Shown one piece after another: positions 14,499 through 21,152 of a stretch of DNA of 30,868 nucleotides. This DNA comes from Bacteroidota bacterium (GTDB lineage: Bacteria; Bacteroidota; Bacteroidia; Flavobacteriales_F; PHOS-HE28), in contig CAUJFM010000013.1 of NCBI GenBank assembly GCA_963169595.1, positions 1 to 30,868 on the forward strand, in the 5' to 3' direction. Within the stretch, counting starts at the first letter, position 1, and each line of letters opens with the position of its first letter. The position numbers and the translations under genes are program-made. The notes beneath the pieces were generated by a model. It did no database searches. It had not been told where the DNA came from and was given only the letters and a program-made list of their open reading frames with translations.

Positions 14499-15683
14499 TC
14501 AATAGCGGGGCGTGCGGCCCTCGGCGCAAAGTAGGGCATCCGCCAGGTACTTCTGGGCCCAGTTGGGGCAGGCGAACTTCTCGTACCGCCCCCACAGCGG
14601 AAAGGAACCCGTGACAGCGCCCTGCATGGGTGCCGGACCTTGAACGGAAAGGCGCTGCACCGCCGCCAGCCAGCGGACCATCCGCACACATCCCTCCTGC
14701 CAGCGGGGATCTCCGGTGATGCGGTGCAAACGGGCCCATACGATGGCCAGTTGGGCACACCCCGTGGTGATGGCGGCCTCACTGCCCTGCCAGTGCGCAT
14801 CGTAGCGACCGTTCAGGGACCCGTTGCGTTCGAAGGTGCCGAGCAAGGCCTCCGCCGGTCGCCGTGCGGCCTCCAGCAGGCGCTCATCCGCCGTATACGC
14901 AAAGCACTCCAGCAGCCCATCGATGGTGTAGGCGATGGTGTGCGTGATGGGGCGGTCATTGTGCTTCACCGTGTTGTCCGCATCCGCGAACCATCCGTTC
15001 AGCCGCTGACGGGTGAGCACCCACGCGAGGTTCTTCAACGCCGCCTCGCGATAGGCTGGTCGACCCGTGCGTTCGGCCATGTGCAGCAGGGGTGCGCTCA
15101 CGTAGGTGTCATAGACGCGTCGTGAACCGAGGAAATTGTGTCCCGCCCAGGACCCGTCCGACTCCTGCACACGCACCATCCAGTCACAGGCCCGCGCCGC
15201 AGCCTCGTGGTAGCGGCTTCCTCCAGCGGTATCGTGCGCCGCCAACAGGCCACGCACCACCTGCGCGGTGTTGAAGACCACCGATGGACGGTCCTCGCCC
15301 ACACGCCCGCCCTGCCAGCCACCGTCCGTCCGTTGGATGGAAACAAGCCAATCAGCCGCCTCCAGGGCACGGAGGCGCAGGTCCTCCCGGCCCAGGCGGT
15401 CGGAAAGGGCCAGCAACGTGGGAACGATATAGCCCGTGGTCTCGGGGTAGGAGGCGCCCCAGCCGTACACCAGATGGAAGCTGCCCAGGCCACGATCAAC
15501 ACCGCTGTCCTGGGCCCGGCACAGATGACCGGCCACGTCGGTCAGTGCCTCGGGCAGCAGGGAGGAAAGGTCCTCCTGCACGGGCACCGCTCCTGCGGCG
15601 TGCGCACGCATCAGAGCACGCAGGCGGGCATCGGCGAGACCGGAGGCGAAGAACGACGTGTATTGGACCAGGGACCGGATCAC
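14499..15683 (-). CDS. Alpha/alpha-toroid protein of unknown activity in the glycan module
   Basis: A 394-residue protein made of repeated helical units. DGGWQGG and DGSWAG QW-like turns recur, with regularly spaced helices (ADWLVSIQR, CDWMVRVQE, LAWVLTRQR), as in prenyltransferase/terpene-cyclase toroids and (alpha/alpha)6 glycosidases or uronyl epimerases. The DxDD cyclase acid motif is not seen, so a terpene cyclase role is unlikely. The end SFPLWGRYEKFACPNWAQKYLADALL looks like a conserved family tail. There is no signal peptide. Start GTG 15683 overlaps the wecB stop by four bases (GTGA); a TTG at 15713 is the alternative. Possible roles are glycan lyase, hydrolase or epimerase. Confidence 0.65.
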   Translation of the reverse strand: MIRSLVQYTSFFASGLADARLRALMRAHAAGAVPVQEDLSSLLPEALTDVAGHLCRAQDSGVDRGLGSFHLVYGWGASYPETTGYIVPTLLALSDRLGREDLRLRALEAADWLVSIQRTDGGWQGGRVGEDRPSVVFNTAQVVRGLLAAHDTAGGSRYHEAAARACDWMVRVQESDGSWAGHNFLGSRRVYDTYVSAPLLHMAERTGRPAYREAALKNLAWVLTRQRLNGWFADADNTVKHNDRPITHTIAYTIDGLLECFAYTADERLLEAARRPAEALLGTFERNGSLNGRYDAHWQGSEAAITTGCAQLAIVWARLHRITGDPRWQEGCVRMVRWLAAVQRLSVQGPAPMQGAVTGSFPLWGRYEKFACPNWAQKYLADALLCAEGRTPRY

Positions 15684-16828
15684 TGCGGGAAGCTGCGCAA
15701 CAGTTCGGCACAAATGTGCTCCGCGGCGTGTCCATCACCGAACAAGGGCGGAGTCTCCGGTCGGGTGCCGTTGAGGAAATGCCGCGCAGCCTCCGCAATG
15801 CGGACGGGATCGGCATCGGCCAGGATGGCCTGCCCATGCGCCACCAGCTCCACCCATTCGGTCTCCGGGCGCAGGATCACGCAGGGCACACGGAAGAAGT
15901 AGGCCTCCTTCTGCACGCCACCGGAATCGGTCATCACGAGGCGCGCATGACGCTCCAAGGCGATCATGTCCAGGAAGCCGGCCGGTGGAATGATGCGGAT
16001 GCCACGCCCCTGCTCCAAGGCCTCGCTCACCGGGCCAGGGGGTAGGTCCTTGATGCGCTGCCGGGTGCGCGGGTGCAGGGGCAACACCACCTCGGTGCTG
16101 TGCTCGGCGTAGACATCGAGCAGCGCGCCGAGCAGTGCATTGAGCCGTGCGGGATCATCGGTGTTGTTGTCGCGGTGCACCGTGGCAAGCACGTAGTTGC
16201 CGGTGCCGAGGCCCAGGTCGGCGAGTATGGTGCTGCGTGCGGCGGCCAGGCCGGCGAAGTGCATGCTGTTGTCGTACATCACATCACCGCTCAACACCAC
16301 ATGGGGCCTGTCCGCCGTGGGCCGCTGATCGGTGCCCAGCGAGAACCCTTCGCGCTGAAGGTTCTCCACGGCCGTGGAGGTGGGACAGAACAGCCAGGTG
16401 CTGCAATGGTCGCACACGATGCGGTTCACCTCCTCGGGCATGGCCTTGTTGAAGGAACGGAGCCCGGCCTCCACATGGGCGACGGGGATCCGCAGCTTGG
16501 CCGCAGCCACCGCACCCGCCAGCGTGCTGTTGGTATCACCGTAGAGCAACACCACATCCGGACGCTCCTTCAGCAGGGCCGCCTCGATGCCTTCGAGCAT
16601 GCGGGCGGTCTGCGCGCCGTGCCCACCCGAGCCCACGCCCAGCTGGATGTCCGGCCGGGGAATGCCGAGCTCATCGAAGAACACCTGCGACATGTTCTCG
16701 TCGTAGTGCTGGCCGGTATGCAGGATGGTCTCGCGGATCGGCCTGCCGTGAAGTGCCGCGATGGCGCGGCTCATGGCCGCCGCCTTGATGATCTGGGGCC
16801 GTGCCCCGATGATGGTGAGCAGATGCAT
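15680..16828 (-). CDS. wecB: UDP-N-acetylglucosamine 2-epimerase (non-hydrolysing)
   Basis: A 382-residue cytoplasmic enzyme that interconverts UDP-GlcNAc and UDP-ManNAc. Typical motifs are GARPQIIKAAAM near the N-terminus, TGQHYDENMS, YGDTNSTLAGA, HVEAGLRSF, MPEEVNRIVCDH and the UDP-binding TDSGGVQKEAYFFRVPCVILRPETEW. Length is normal. It starts ten bases after radC and overlaps the toroid gene by four bases. UDP-ManNAc could serve the WecG/TagA-type transferase at 19361-20137 in the neighbouring locus. Confidence 0.93.
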   Translation of the reverse strand: MHLLTIIGARPQIIKAAAMSRAIAALHGRPIRETILHTGQHYDENMSQVFFDELGIPRPDIQLGVGSGGHGAQTARMLEGIEAALLKERPDVVLLYGDTNSTLAGAVAAAKLRIPVAHVEAGLRSFNKAMPEEVNRIVCDHCSTWLFCPTSTAVENLQREGFSLGTDQRPTADRPHVVLSGDVMYDNSMHFAGLAAARSTILADLGLGTGNYVLATVHRDNNTDDPARLNALLGALLDVYAEHSTEVVLPLHPRTRQRIKDLPPGPVSEALEQGRGIRIIPPAGFLDMIALERHARLVMTDSGGVQKEAYFFRVPCVILRPETEWVELVAHGQAILADADPVRIAEAARHFLNGTRPETPPLFGDGHAAEHICAELLRSFPQ

Positions 16829-16838
16829 CCGGTATCCG

Positions 16839-17543
16839 TCAGAGCATGCCGTTGTCGGCGAAACTGTAGTACCCTGTGGTCGTGACGATGAGGTGGTCGT
16901 GGACGGCGATGTCGAGCAGGCGACCGCCTTCCACCAGCTTCCGGGTCAGCCGGATATCCTCCTCGCTGGGGCGGAGCTGGCCGCTGGGATGGTTGTGGCA
17001 CAGCACCACGCTGCTGGCCCGGCGGTCCAACGCCTCCTTGAAGATGACCTTGGGATCGGCCACGGTGCCGTGCATGCCGCCCTGGCTCACCTTGCAGCGC
17101 TCGATGAGGCGGTTGCCGCGGTCCAGCAGCAGCAGCCAGAACTCCTCATAGGGCAGGTCCTGCAGCACATCGCGCACCAGTTCGTGCGCGGAGGCACTGG
17201 TGGCCACGGTGTGCCGGTCGCGCGGATCAAGGTCCTTGCGGCGGCGGCCCAGCTCCAGGGCGGCCACGATGGTGATGGCCTTGGTCTGGCCCAGCCCGCT
17301 CACGCCCATGCGGCGGAGGTCGGCCACGCCCAGCCGGCCGAGGCGATGCAGGTCGTTGTCCACGCCTTGCAGCACGGCACGGGCCAGGTCGAGGGCATTG
17401 TGGGTGGTGCTTCCGCTGCGCAGCAGGATGGCGATCAGTTCAGCATCGCTGAGGACGGCGGCGCCTTTGCGCAGGAGCTTCTCGCGCGGACGGTCATCCT
17501 CCGCCCATTCGGCGATGGTCGGTTTCCGGGTGGCGTTCTCCAT
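16839..17543 (-). CDS. radC: RadC family JAB-domain protein
   Basis: A 234-residue RadC protein: N-terminal helix-hairpin-helix region (PREKLLRKGAAVLSDAELIAILLRSG and LGRLGVADLRRMGVSGLGQTKA) and C-terminal JAB/MPN metal-binding domain with the HNHPSG-x(7)-D motif (CHNHPSGQLRPSEED). The name comes from an old DNA-repair assignment that has not held up well; the biochemical role is uncertain. It heads the twelve-gene run. The rpsT terminator ends only about seven bases before its ATG, so either the run depends on read-through or it has a promoter overlapping the rpsT 3' end, where TATCTTGG (17590-17583) is a weak -7 candidate. Confidence 0.93.
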   Translation of the reverse strand: MENATRKPTIAEWAEDDRPREKLLRKGAAVLSDAELIAILLRSGSTTHNALDLARAVLQGVDNDLHRLGRLGVADLRRMGVSGLGQTKAITIVAALELGRRRKDLDPRDRHTVATSASAHELVRDVLQDLPYEEFWLLLLDRGNRLIERCKVSQGGMHGTVADPKVIFKEALDRRASSVVLCHNHPSGQLRPSEEDIRLTRKLVEGGRLLDIAVHDHLIVTTTGYYSFADNGML

Positions 17544-17549
17544 GTGTGG

Positions 17550-17582
17550 AAAAAGAACAGGTCCCCGTTTCGGAGGACCTGT
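17550..17582 (-). terminator. Intrinsic terminator of rpsT, abutting radC
   Basis: On the minus strand ACAGGTCC (17582-17575) pairs with GGACCTGT (17564-17557), followed closely by TTTTT (17554-17550). The T-run ends seven bases before the radC ATG. Confidence 0.8.
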
Positions 17583-17604
17583 CCAAGATAGGCTGCGCGC
17601 CGGC

Positions 17605-17859
17605 TTACTTGAGGCCGTTCACGTGCTTCTTGATGGAGCTCTTCAGGTTGGCCGCCTTGTTCTTGTGGATCACGTTGGTCTTCGCCAGCTTGTCCAGCAT
17701 GGAATTCACCTCCGGAAGGAGCTTCTCGGCTTCCTTCTTGTCGCTGGTGGACCGCAGCTTGCGCACCGCGTTGCGCGTGGTCTTGTGCTGGTAGCGATTG
17801 CGCTCGTTGCGCGTCTCGGTCTGGCGGACCCGCTTCAGGGCGGACTTGTGGTTGGCCAT
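17605..17859 (-). CDS. rpsT: 30S ribosomal protein S20
   Basis: An 84-residue basic helical protein starting MANHKSALKRVRQTETRNERN, the standard S20 N-terminus, and ending KKHVNGLK; HKNKAANLKSSIKK is the conserved 16S rRNA-binding C-terminal part. It binds 16S rRNA early in 30S assembly. ATG 17859 is fixed by family alignment; the open frame continues 12 codons upstream but across the leader. It has its own promoter (17893-17921) and terminator (17550-17582). Confidence 0.97.
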   Translation of the reverse strand: MANHKSALKRVRQTETRNERNRYQHKTTRNAVRKLRSTSDKKEAEKLLPEVNSMLDKLAKTNVIHKNKAANLKSSIKKHVNGLK

Positions 17860-17892
17860 GTCGATCTGTATTCCTTTTCCCGAAAGGGACGG

Positions 17893-17921
17893 CAAATATA
17901 GGGTTCTTTCCGCTTGAACAA
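17893..17921 (-). promoter_or_regulatory. Promoter of rpsT
   Basis: TATATTTG (17900-17893) matches TAnnTTTG; TTG at 17921-17919, 18 bases upstream, is the -33 element. The leader to ATG 17859 is about 27 nt. The sugar-transferase terminator lies immediately upstream. Confidence 0.8.
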
Positions 17922-17932
17922 ATCTTCGTGCA

Positions 17933-17962
17933 AAAGAAAAGGCCGGGAGCGTGCCCCCGGCC
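17933..17962 (-). terminator. Intrinsic terminator after the initiating sugar transferase
   Basis: On the minus strand GGCCGGG (17962-17956) pairs with CCCGGCC (17947-17941), followed by TTTTCTTTT (17940-17932). It closes the sugar-transferase transcript before the rpsT promoter. Confidence 0.8.
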
Positions 17963-17982
17963 TCGACGTCAGGGCTTGCCGA

Positions 17983-19125
17983 TCAATAGGCGTTGGGGTC
18001 CTTGCGGACCATGTTGGTCACGGTCTTCACCACGATCTTCAGGTCCAGCCAGAACGACCAGTTCTCCAAGTACCACACATCCAGCTCCACGCGGCGCTCC
18101 ATGAGCTCGGGCGTCTGGGTCTCCCCGCGGAACCCGTTCACCTGGGCCCAGCCCGTGATGCCGGGGCGCACGAAGTGGCGCACCATGTATTTGTCGATGA
18201 TGTCGCGGTACTGCTCGTTGAGGCGCAGGGGGTGCGGACGCGGGCCCACCACGCTCATGTGGCCGAACAGCACGTTGAGGAACTGGGGCATCTCGTCCAG
18301 GTTGCTCTTGCGCAGGAAGCGTCCCACTGCCGTGACACGGGGGTCGTTCTTGGTGGCCTGCTTCACATCAGCCTCCTTGTTCATGCGCATGCTGCGGAAC
18401 TTCCAGCATACGAACTCCTTGTTGTCCTTGCCCAGGCGCATCTGCTTGAAGAAGACCGGTCCGCGGCTGGACAGCTTCACCAGCAGGGCCAGGATCGGGA
18501 AGAGCCAGCTGAAGATGAACACGATCACGCCGAGCGAGAAGACGATGTCGAAGGCCCGCTTCAGCATGCGGTTGCTGGAACGGTCCAGCGGCTCGCGACG
18601 CAGCTTGCTAACCGGCACGGCGCCATGGAACTCCAGATCGGTGGTCTTCACCACGGGGATGAAGCTCTCCGCGCTGGGGATCACCCGGAAGCGGATGGTG
18701 TTCCGCTCGCAGAACTCCATCAGGTCCGTGATCTCCTGCCGACGCGTGCCCGGCAGCGCACAGTACACGATGTCGATGCGGTTCTGGATGGCGTAGGCCT
18801 TCACAGCCTCCACATCGCCCACGCGGCGTGCGCCCAAGGGGCCGGCCACCGGCGTATCGTTGAACAGCCCGCAGAACCGGTAGCCCCGCACGGTCTGGTC
18901 CTCGCAGTACTGGAAGATCTCCTCCGCTGCAGGACCATCCCCCACGATGACGAGGTCCTTGACCGTGGTCAACGGTTCAAGAGTAAGCACCCTGTTCAAT
19001 CCGGTCTGCACGTGTTGGAGGGATAAACGACTTGAGCGGAGCAAGGTACTGAGCTCGGCTCCGAGCTCCGAAGGGGTACCGTTCCCTGCGACCAAGCCTT
19101 CTTTCGTGGTAATGGACTTCTCCAT
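17983..19125 (-). CDS. Initiating sugar-phosphate transferase (WcaJ/PHPT-like) lacking the N-terminal membrane bundle
   Basis: A 380-residue enzyme that transfers a sugar phosphate from a UDP-sugar to undecaprenyl phosphate, the first step of glycan assembly. Residues 1-50 are polar and unstructured-looking; 55-175 form the Rossmann-like domain (VIVGDGPAAEEI at 59-70). One hydrophobic reentrant helix lies at about 193-216, then the catalytic domain with WKFRSMR at 241-247, LDEMPQF at 276-282, VVGPRPHP at 292-299 and PGITGWAQVNG at 321-331. Full-length PHPT proteins (about 460 residues) carry four extra N-terminal TM helices, absent here. ATG 19125 is supported by the promoter at 19170-19200. 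It is a single-gene unit with its own terminator. Confidence 0.9.
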   Translation of the reverse strand: MEKSITTKEGLVAGNGTPSELGAELSTLLRSSRLSLQHVQTGLNRVLTLEPLTTVKDLVIVGDGPAAEEIFQYCEDQTVRGYRFCGLFNDTPVAGPLGARRVGDVEAVKAYAIQNRIDIVYCALPGTRRQEITDLMEFCERNTIRFRVIPSAESFIPVVKTTDLEFHGAVPVSKLRREPLDRSSNRMLKRAFDIVFSLGVIVFIFSWLFPILALLVKLSSRGPVFFKQMRLGKDNKEFVCWKFRSMRMNKEADVKQATKNDPRVTAVGRFLRKSNLDEMPQFLNVLFGHMSVVGPRPHPLRLNEQYRDIIDKYMVRHFVRPGITGWAQVNGFRGETQTPELMERRVELDVWYLENWSFWLDLKIVVKTVTNMVRKDPNAY

Positions 19126-19169
19126 GCTGTTGTTCTCGGCGTTACGGCTGGTCTTCTGCGTCGGGAGGC

Positions 19170-19200
19170 CAAATGTACCCCACCCCTGTCCGTCTGTCAA
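19170..19200 (-). promoter_or_regulatory. Promoter of the initiating sugar transferase
   Basis: TACATTTG (19177-19170) matches TAnnTTTG, with TTG (in TTGACA) at 19200-19198, 20 bases upstream. The leader to ATG 19125 is about 37 nt, which excludes longer starts and hence any lost N-terminal helices. Confidence 0.8.
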
Positions 19201-19360
19201 GTTCGTCGAATAGAATTAACGTTTCGTCGACATTCGATCAGGTCCGGACATATTTACTCGGGCCCTGAAGGGGCCTCTGACCCCAACTTAATGCTTTGAT
19301 ATTTAGAGACTTATACACGCCCCACCAAGGGGTCGTCGTCCCTTCGGCCAAGGACGGACC
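19201..19360. other. AT-richer intergenic spacer with several small hairpins
   Basis: 160 bases between the wecG-like stop and the sugar-transferase promoter. Its AT-rich stretches (for example near 19212-19222 and 19288-19318) stand out from the GC-rich surroundings. Small inverted repeats occur: GGGCC/GGCCC around 19260-19275, CCCC/GGGG around 19320-19333, and GTCC...GGAC around 19339-19356. None has a clear T-run terminator tail on the minus strand. I see no ORF or recognisable RNA family. Confidence 0.45.
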
Positions 19361-20137
19361 TTATCCGTTCGTCGACGGGTTCCGCCGGATCAGGGCCTTC
19401 ACCAGCATGACCAGGAAGATCGTGTTGGTGACGAGGTAACGCTTCCACAAACGGCCCGGCTCCAACCACAGGCGGTAGAGCCATTCCAGCGACAGGTCAC
19501 GCATCCACTTCGGCGCGCGGGTGTCCACCCCGGCGTAGAGCAGGAAGGCCCCGCCCAGCCCCAGCATCACGGCTTGGACGCGCCCCTTCATGGCGGCCAT
19601 CCAACGTTCCTGCTTGGGGCATCCGAGGGAGACCATCACGATGTGCGCACCACTGGCATTGATGCGTTCGGCTTCCGCCGCCAGGTCCAGGGCTTCCAAC
19701 GGACCATAGGGCGGCGCATACCCTCCCGCGAACCGGAGGCCCGGGAACTCATGTGCGGCGCGGTCCATGATGCGGCGTTGCACCTCCTCATTTCCACCGT
19801 AGAGGAACACACGAAGACCTTGGTCGGCCGCCTTCGCCAGCAAGGCAGGCAGCAGGTCGTTGCCAGCAACCCGGTCCTGCGCCACCTTGTGGAAATGACG
19901 CAAGGCCTTGAGCACGGGCATGCCATCGGCGGTGGCGAGGTCGGCCCCGTTCACCACGCGGGCGAAGGAGGGCTCGCGTGCCTCCACCGTCATGTGGGCG
20001 TTCACGCAGCACACATAACTGCTCCGATGGGCGGCACCCAGCGCGGCGATGGCGTCCACCTGCGAGGCGAACGGACCAATGCTGATGTCAGCCGTGAGCA
20101 CCCGGCGTTTGGGAAGGACGGTGGGCACCTCGTTCAT
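19361..20137 (-). CDS. WecG/TagA/CpsF family glycosyltransferase
   Basis: A 258-residue GT26-type transferase that adds an N-acetylmannosamine-type (ManNAc or ManNAcA) or glucose residue to a lipid-linked sugar. Seen are the N-terminal CVNAHMTVEA, ADGMPVLKALR, VFLYGGNEEVQRRI, the signature VSLGCPKQERWMA and LGLGGAFLLYAG, then RAPKWMRDLSLEWLYRLWLEP near the C-terminus and a final hydrophobic patch (about 235-250) that would bind the membrane. ATG 20137 overlaps the epimerase stop by four bases (ATGA). It is the last gene of the GT4-epimerase-WecG operon. A ManNAc donor could come from the WecB at 15680-16828. Confidence 0.9.
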   Translation of the reverse strand: MNEVPTVLPKRRVLTADISIGPFASQVDAIAALGAAHRSSYVCCVNAHMTVEAREPSFARVVNGADLATADGMPVLKALRHFHKVAQDRVAGNDLLPALLAKAADQGLRVFLYGGNEEVQRRIMDRAAHEFPGLRFAGGYAPPYGPLEALDLAAEAERINASGAHIVMVSLGCPKQERWMAAMKGRVQAVMLGLGGAFLLYAGVDTRAPKWMRDLSLEWLYRLWLEPGRLWKRYLVTNTIFLVMLVKALIRRNPSTNG

Positions 20138-21147
20138 GCCTTCCGGTCCTTGAGGCGTACATCCTTGAGCACGGGGGCCACGATGCGCTCGCTGCCACCA
20201 TCGTACCACCGCACCATCTCCTTCACACCGCTCTCGATGCTGTACGGTGCCTCACCGAAGGCGGCAATGGTCTTGTCCATCGGTGTGATGTAATCACTGG
20301 TCATGCTGCGGAAACGCCCGCTGGTGATGGGGAACGGGATGCGCAGCAGCTTGAGCACATCGCCTCCCCAGGCCACCATCCGGATCAGGGCCGTGGGGAT
20401 GTAACGCACCGGCTTGCCCGTGAGCTCCTTCGAGACCACCTCCACCCATTCCTTCAGGTCGAAGGGCCGGTCGCCCACATAGTAGACCTGCCGATCCACC
20501 ACGGCCCGCGGGGCGTTCAGCATCCGGTCGATCTGCCACACCACGTTGCCCACGTAGCCATAGCTGCGCACCACGCGGCCCTTGCCGGGATGGAAGTACA
20601 GGCCCTTGCGCATCACCTTGAACATGACGTCGCGGTAACGCAGGGACCAGGGGCCCCAGATGGTGGTGGGGCGGATGATGGTCCACGCACAGGACAGGCC
20701 GGCCTCGCGGGTCACCATCTCCGTGCGCCGCTTGGACTCCCCATAGACCGTGAAGGGCTTGAAGTCGAGGTCGTGCTTGGGCTGGTAGCCGGCCTCGCAA
20801 ACGAACTGGGTGCTGGTGACGATGATGCGCTCCACACCGGGATGCCGCTTCACCACCTGCAACAGGATGCGCGTGCCCTCATGGTTCTGGCGATAGGCAT
20901 CCACATCCACGGGCTCGTCGGTGTCGGTGCGCGCCGCCAGATGCACCACATGGGTGGGCTTGAAGGCGACGAAGGCCTGCTCCACGGCCTGCTCGTCCAT
21001 GATGTCCACCTCCTGCCAATGCGGTCGCTGGCCGGGGTCGAGCGGGGGATTCCAGTCGATATTGAGCAGGGGCACGCCGCGTTCCAGGTAGAACGCCATG
21101 AGGTTGGTGCCGATGAAGCCGGACCCGCCGGTGACAAGGATGCGCAT
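20134..21147 (-). CDS. NAD-dependent epimerase/dehydratase (extended SDR)
   Basis: A 337-residue extended short-chain dehydrogenase acting on a nucleotide sugar. The NAD-binding GGSGFIG lies at the N-terminus, then the catalytic VTSTQFV Ser/Thr and YGESK for the YxxxK pair, preceded by HLAARTD. The C-terminal half carries VGDRPFDLKEW and other substrate-domain segments. The product cannot be assigned to a given sugar from this alone. ATG 21147 (MRILVTGG) is chosen; a GTG three codons upstream overlaps the GT4 stop and is equally possible. Confidence 0.88.
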   Translation of the reverse strand: MRILVTGGSGFIGTNLMAFYLERGVPLLNIDWNPPLDPGQRPHWQEVDIMDEQAVEQAFVAFKPTHVVHLAARTDTDEPVDVDAYRQNHEGTRILLQVVKRHPGVERIIVTSTQFVCEAGYQPKHDLDFKPFTVYGESKRRTEMVTREAGLSCAWTIIRPTTIWGPWSLRYRDVMFKVMRKGLYFHPGKGRVVRSYGYVGNVVWQIDRMLNAPRAVVDRQVYYVGDRPFDLKEWVEVVSKELTGKPVRYIPTALIRMVAWGGDVLKLLRIPFPITSGRFRSMTSDYITPMDKTIAAFGEAPYSIESGVKEMVRWYDGGSERIVAPVLKDVRLKDRKA

Positions 21148-21152
21148 GGGAC

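Noticed and set aside
9283..16828. Non-ribosomal peptide synthetase cluster
   Set aside because: There is a single stand-alone adenylation enzyme and one carrier, but no condensation, thioesterase or modular protein; glycan enzymes surround them.
19201..19360. tRNA or known riboswitch in the spacer
   Set aside because: No cloverleaf, no CCA-type end and no recognisable riboswitch core could be found by eye.
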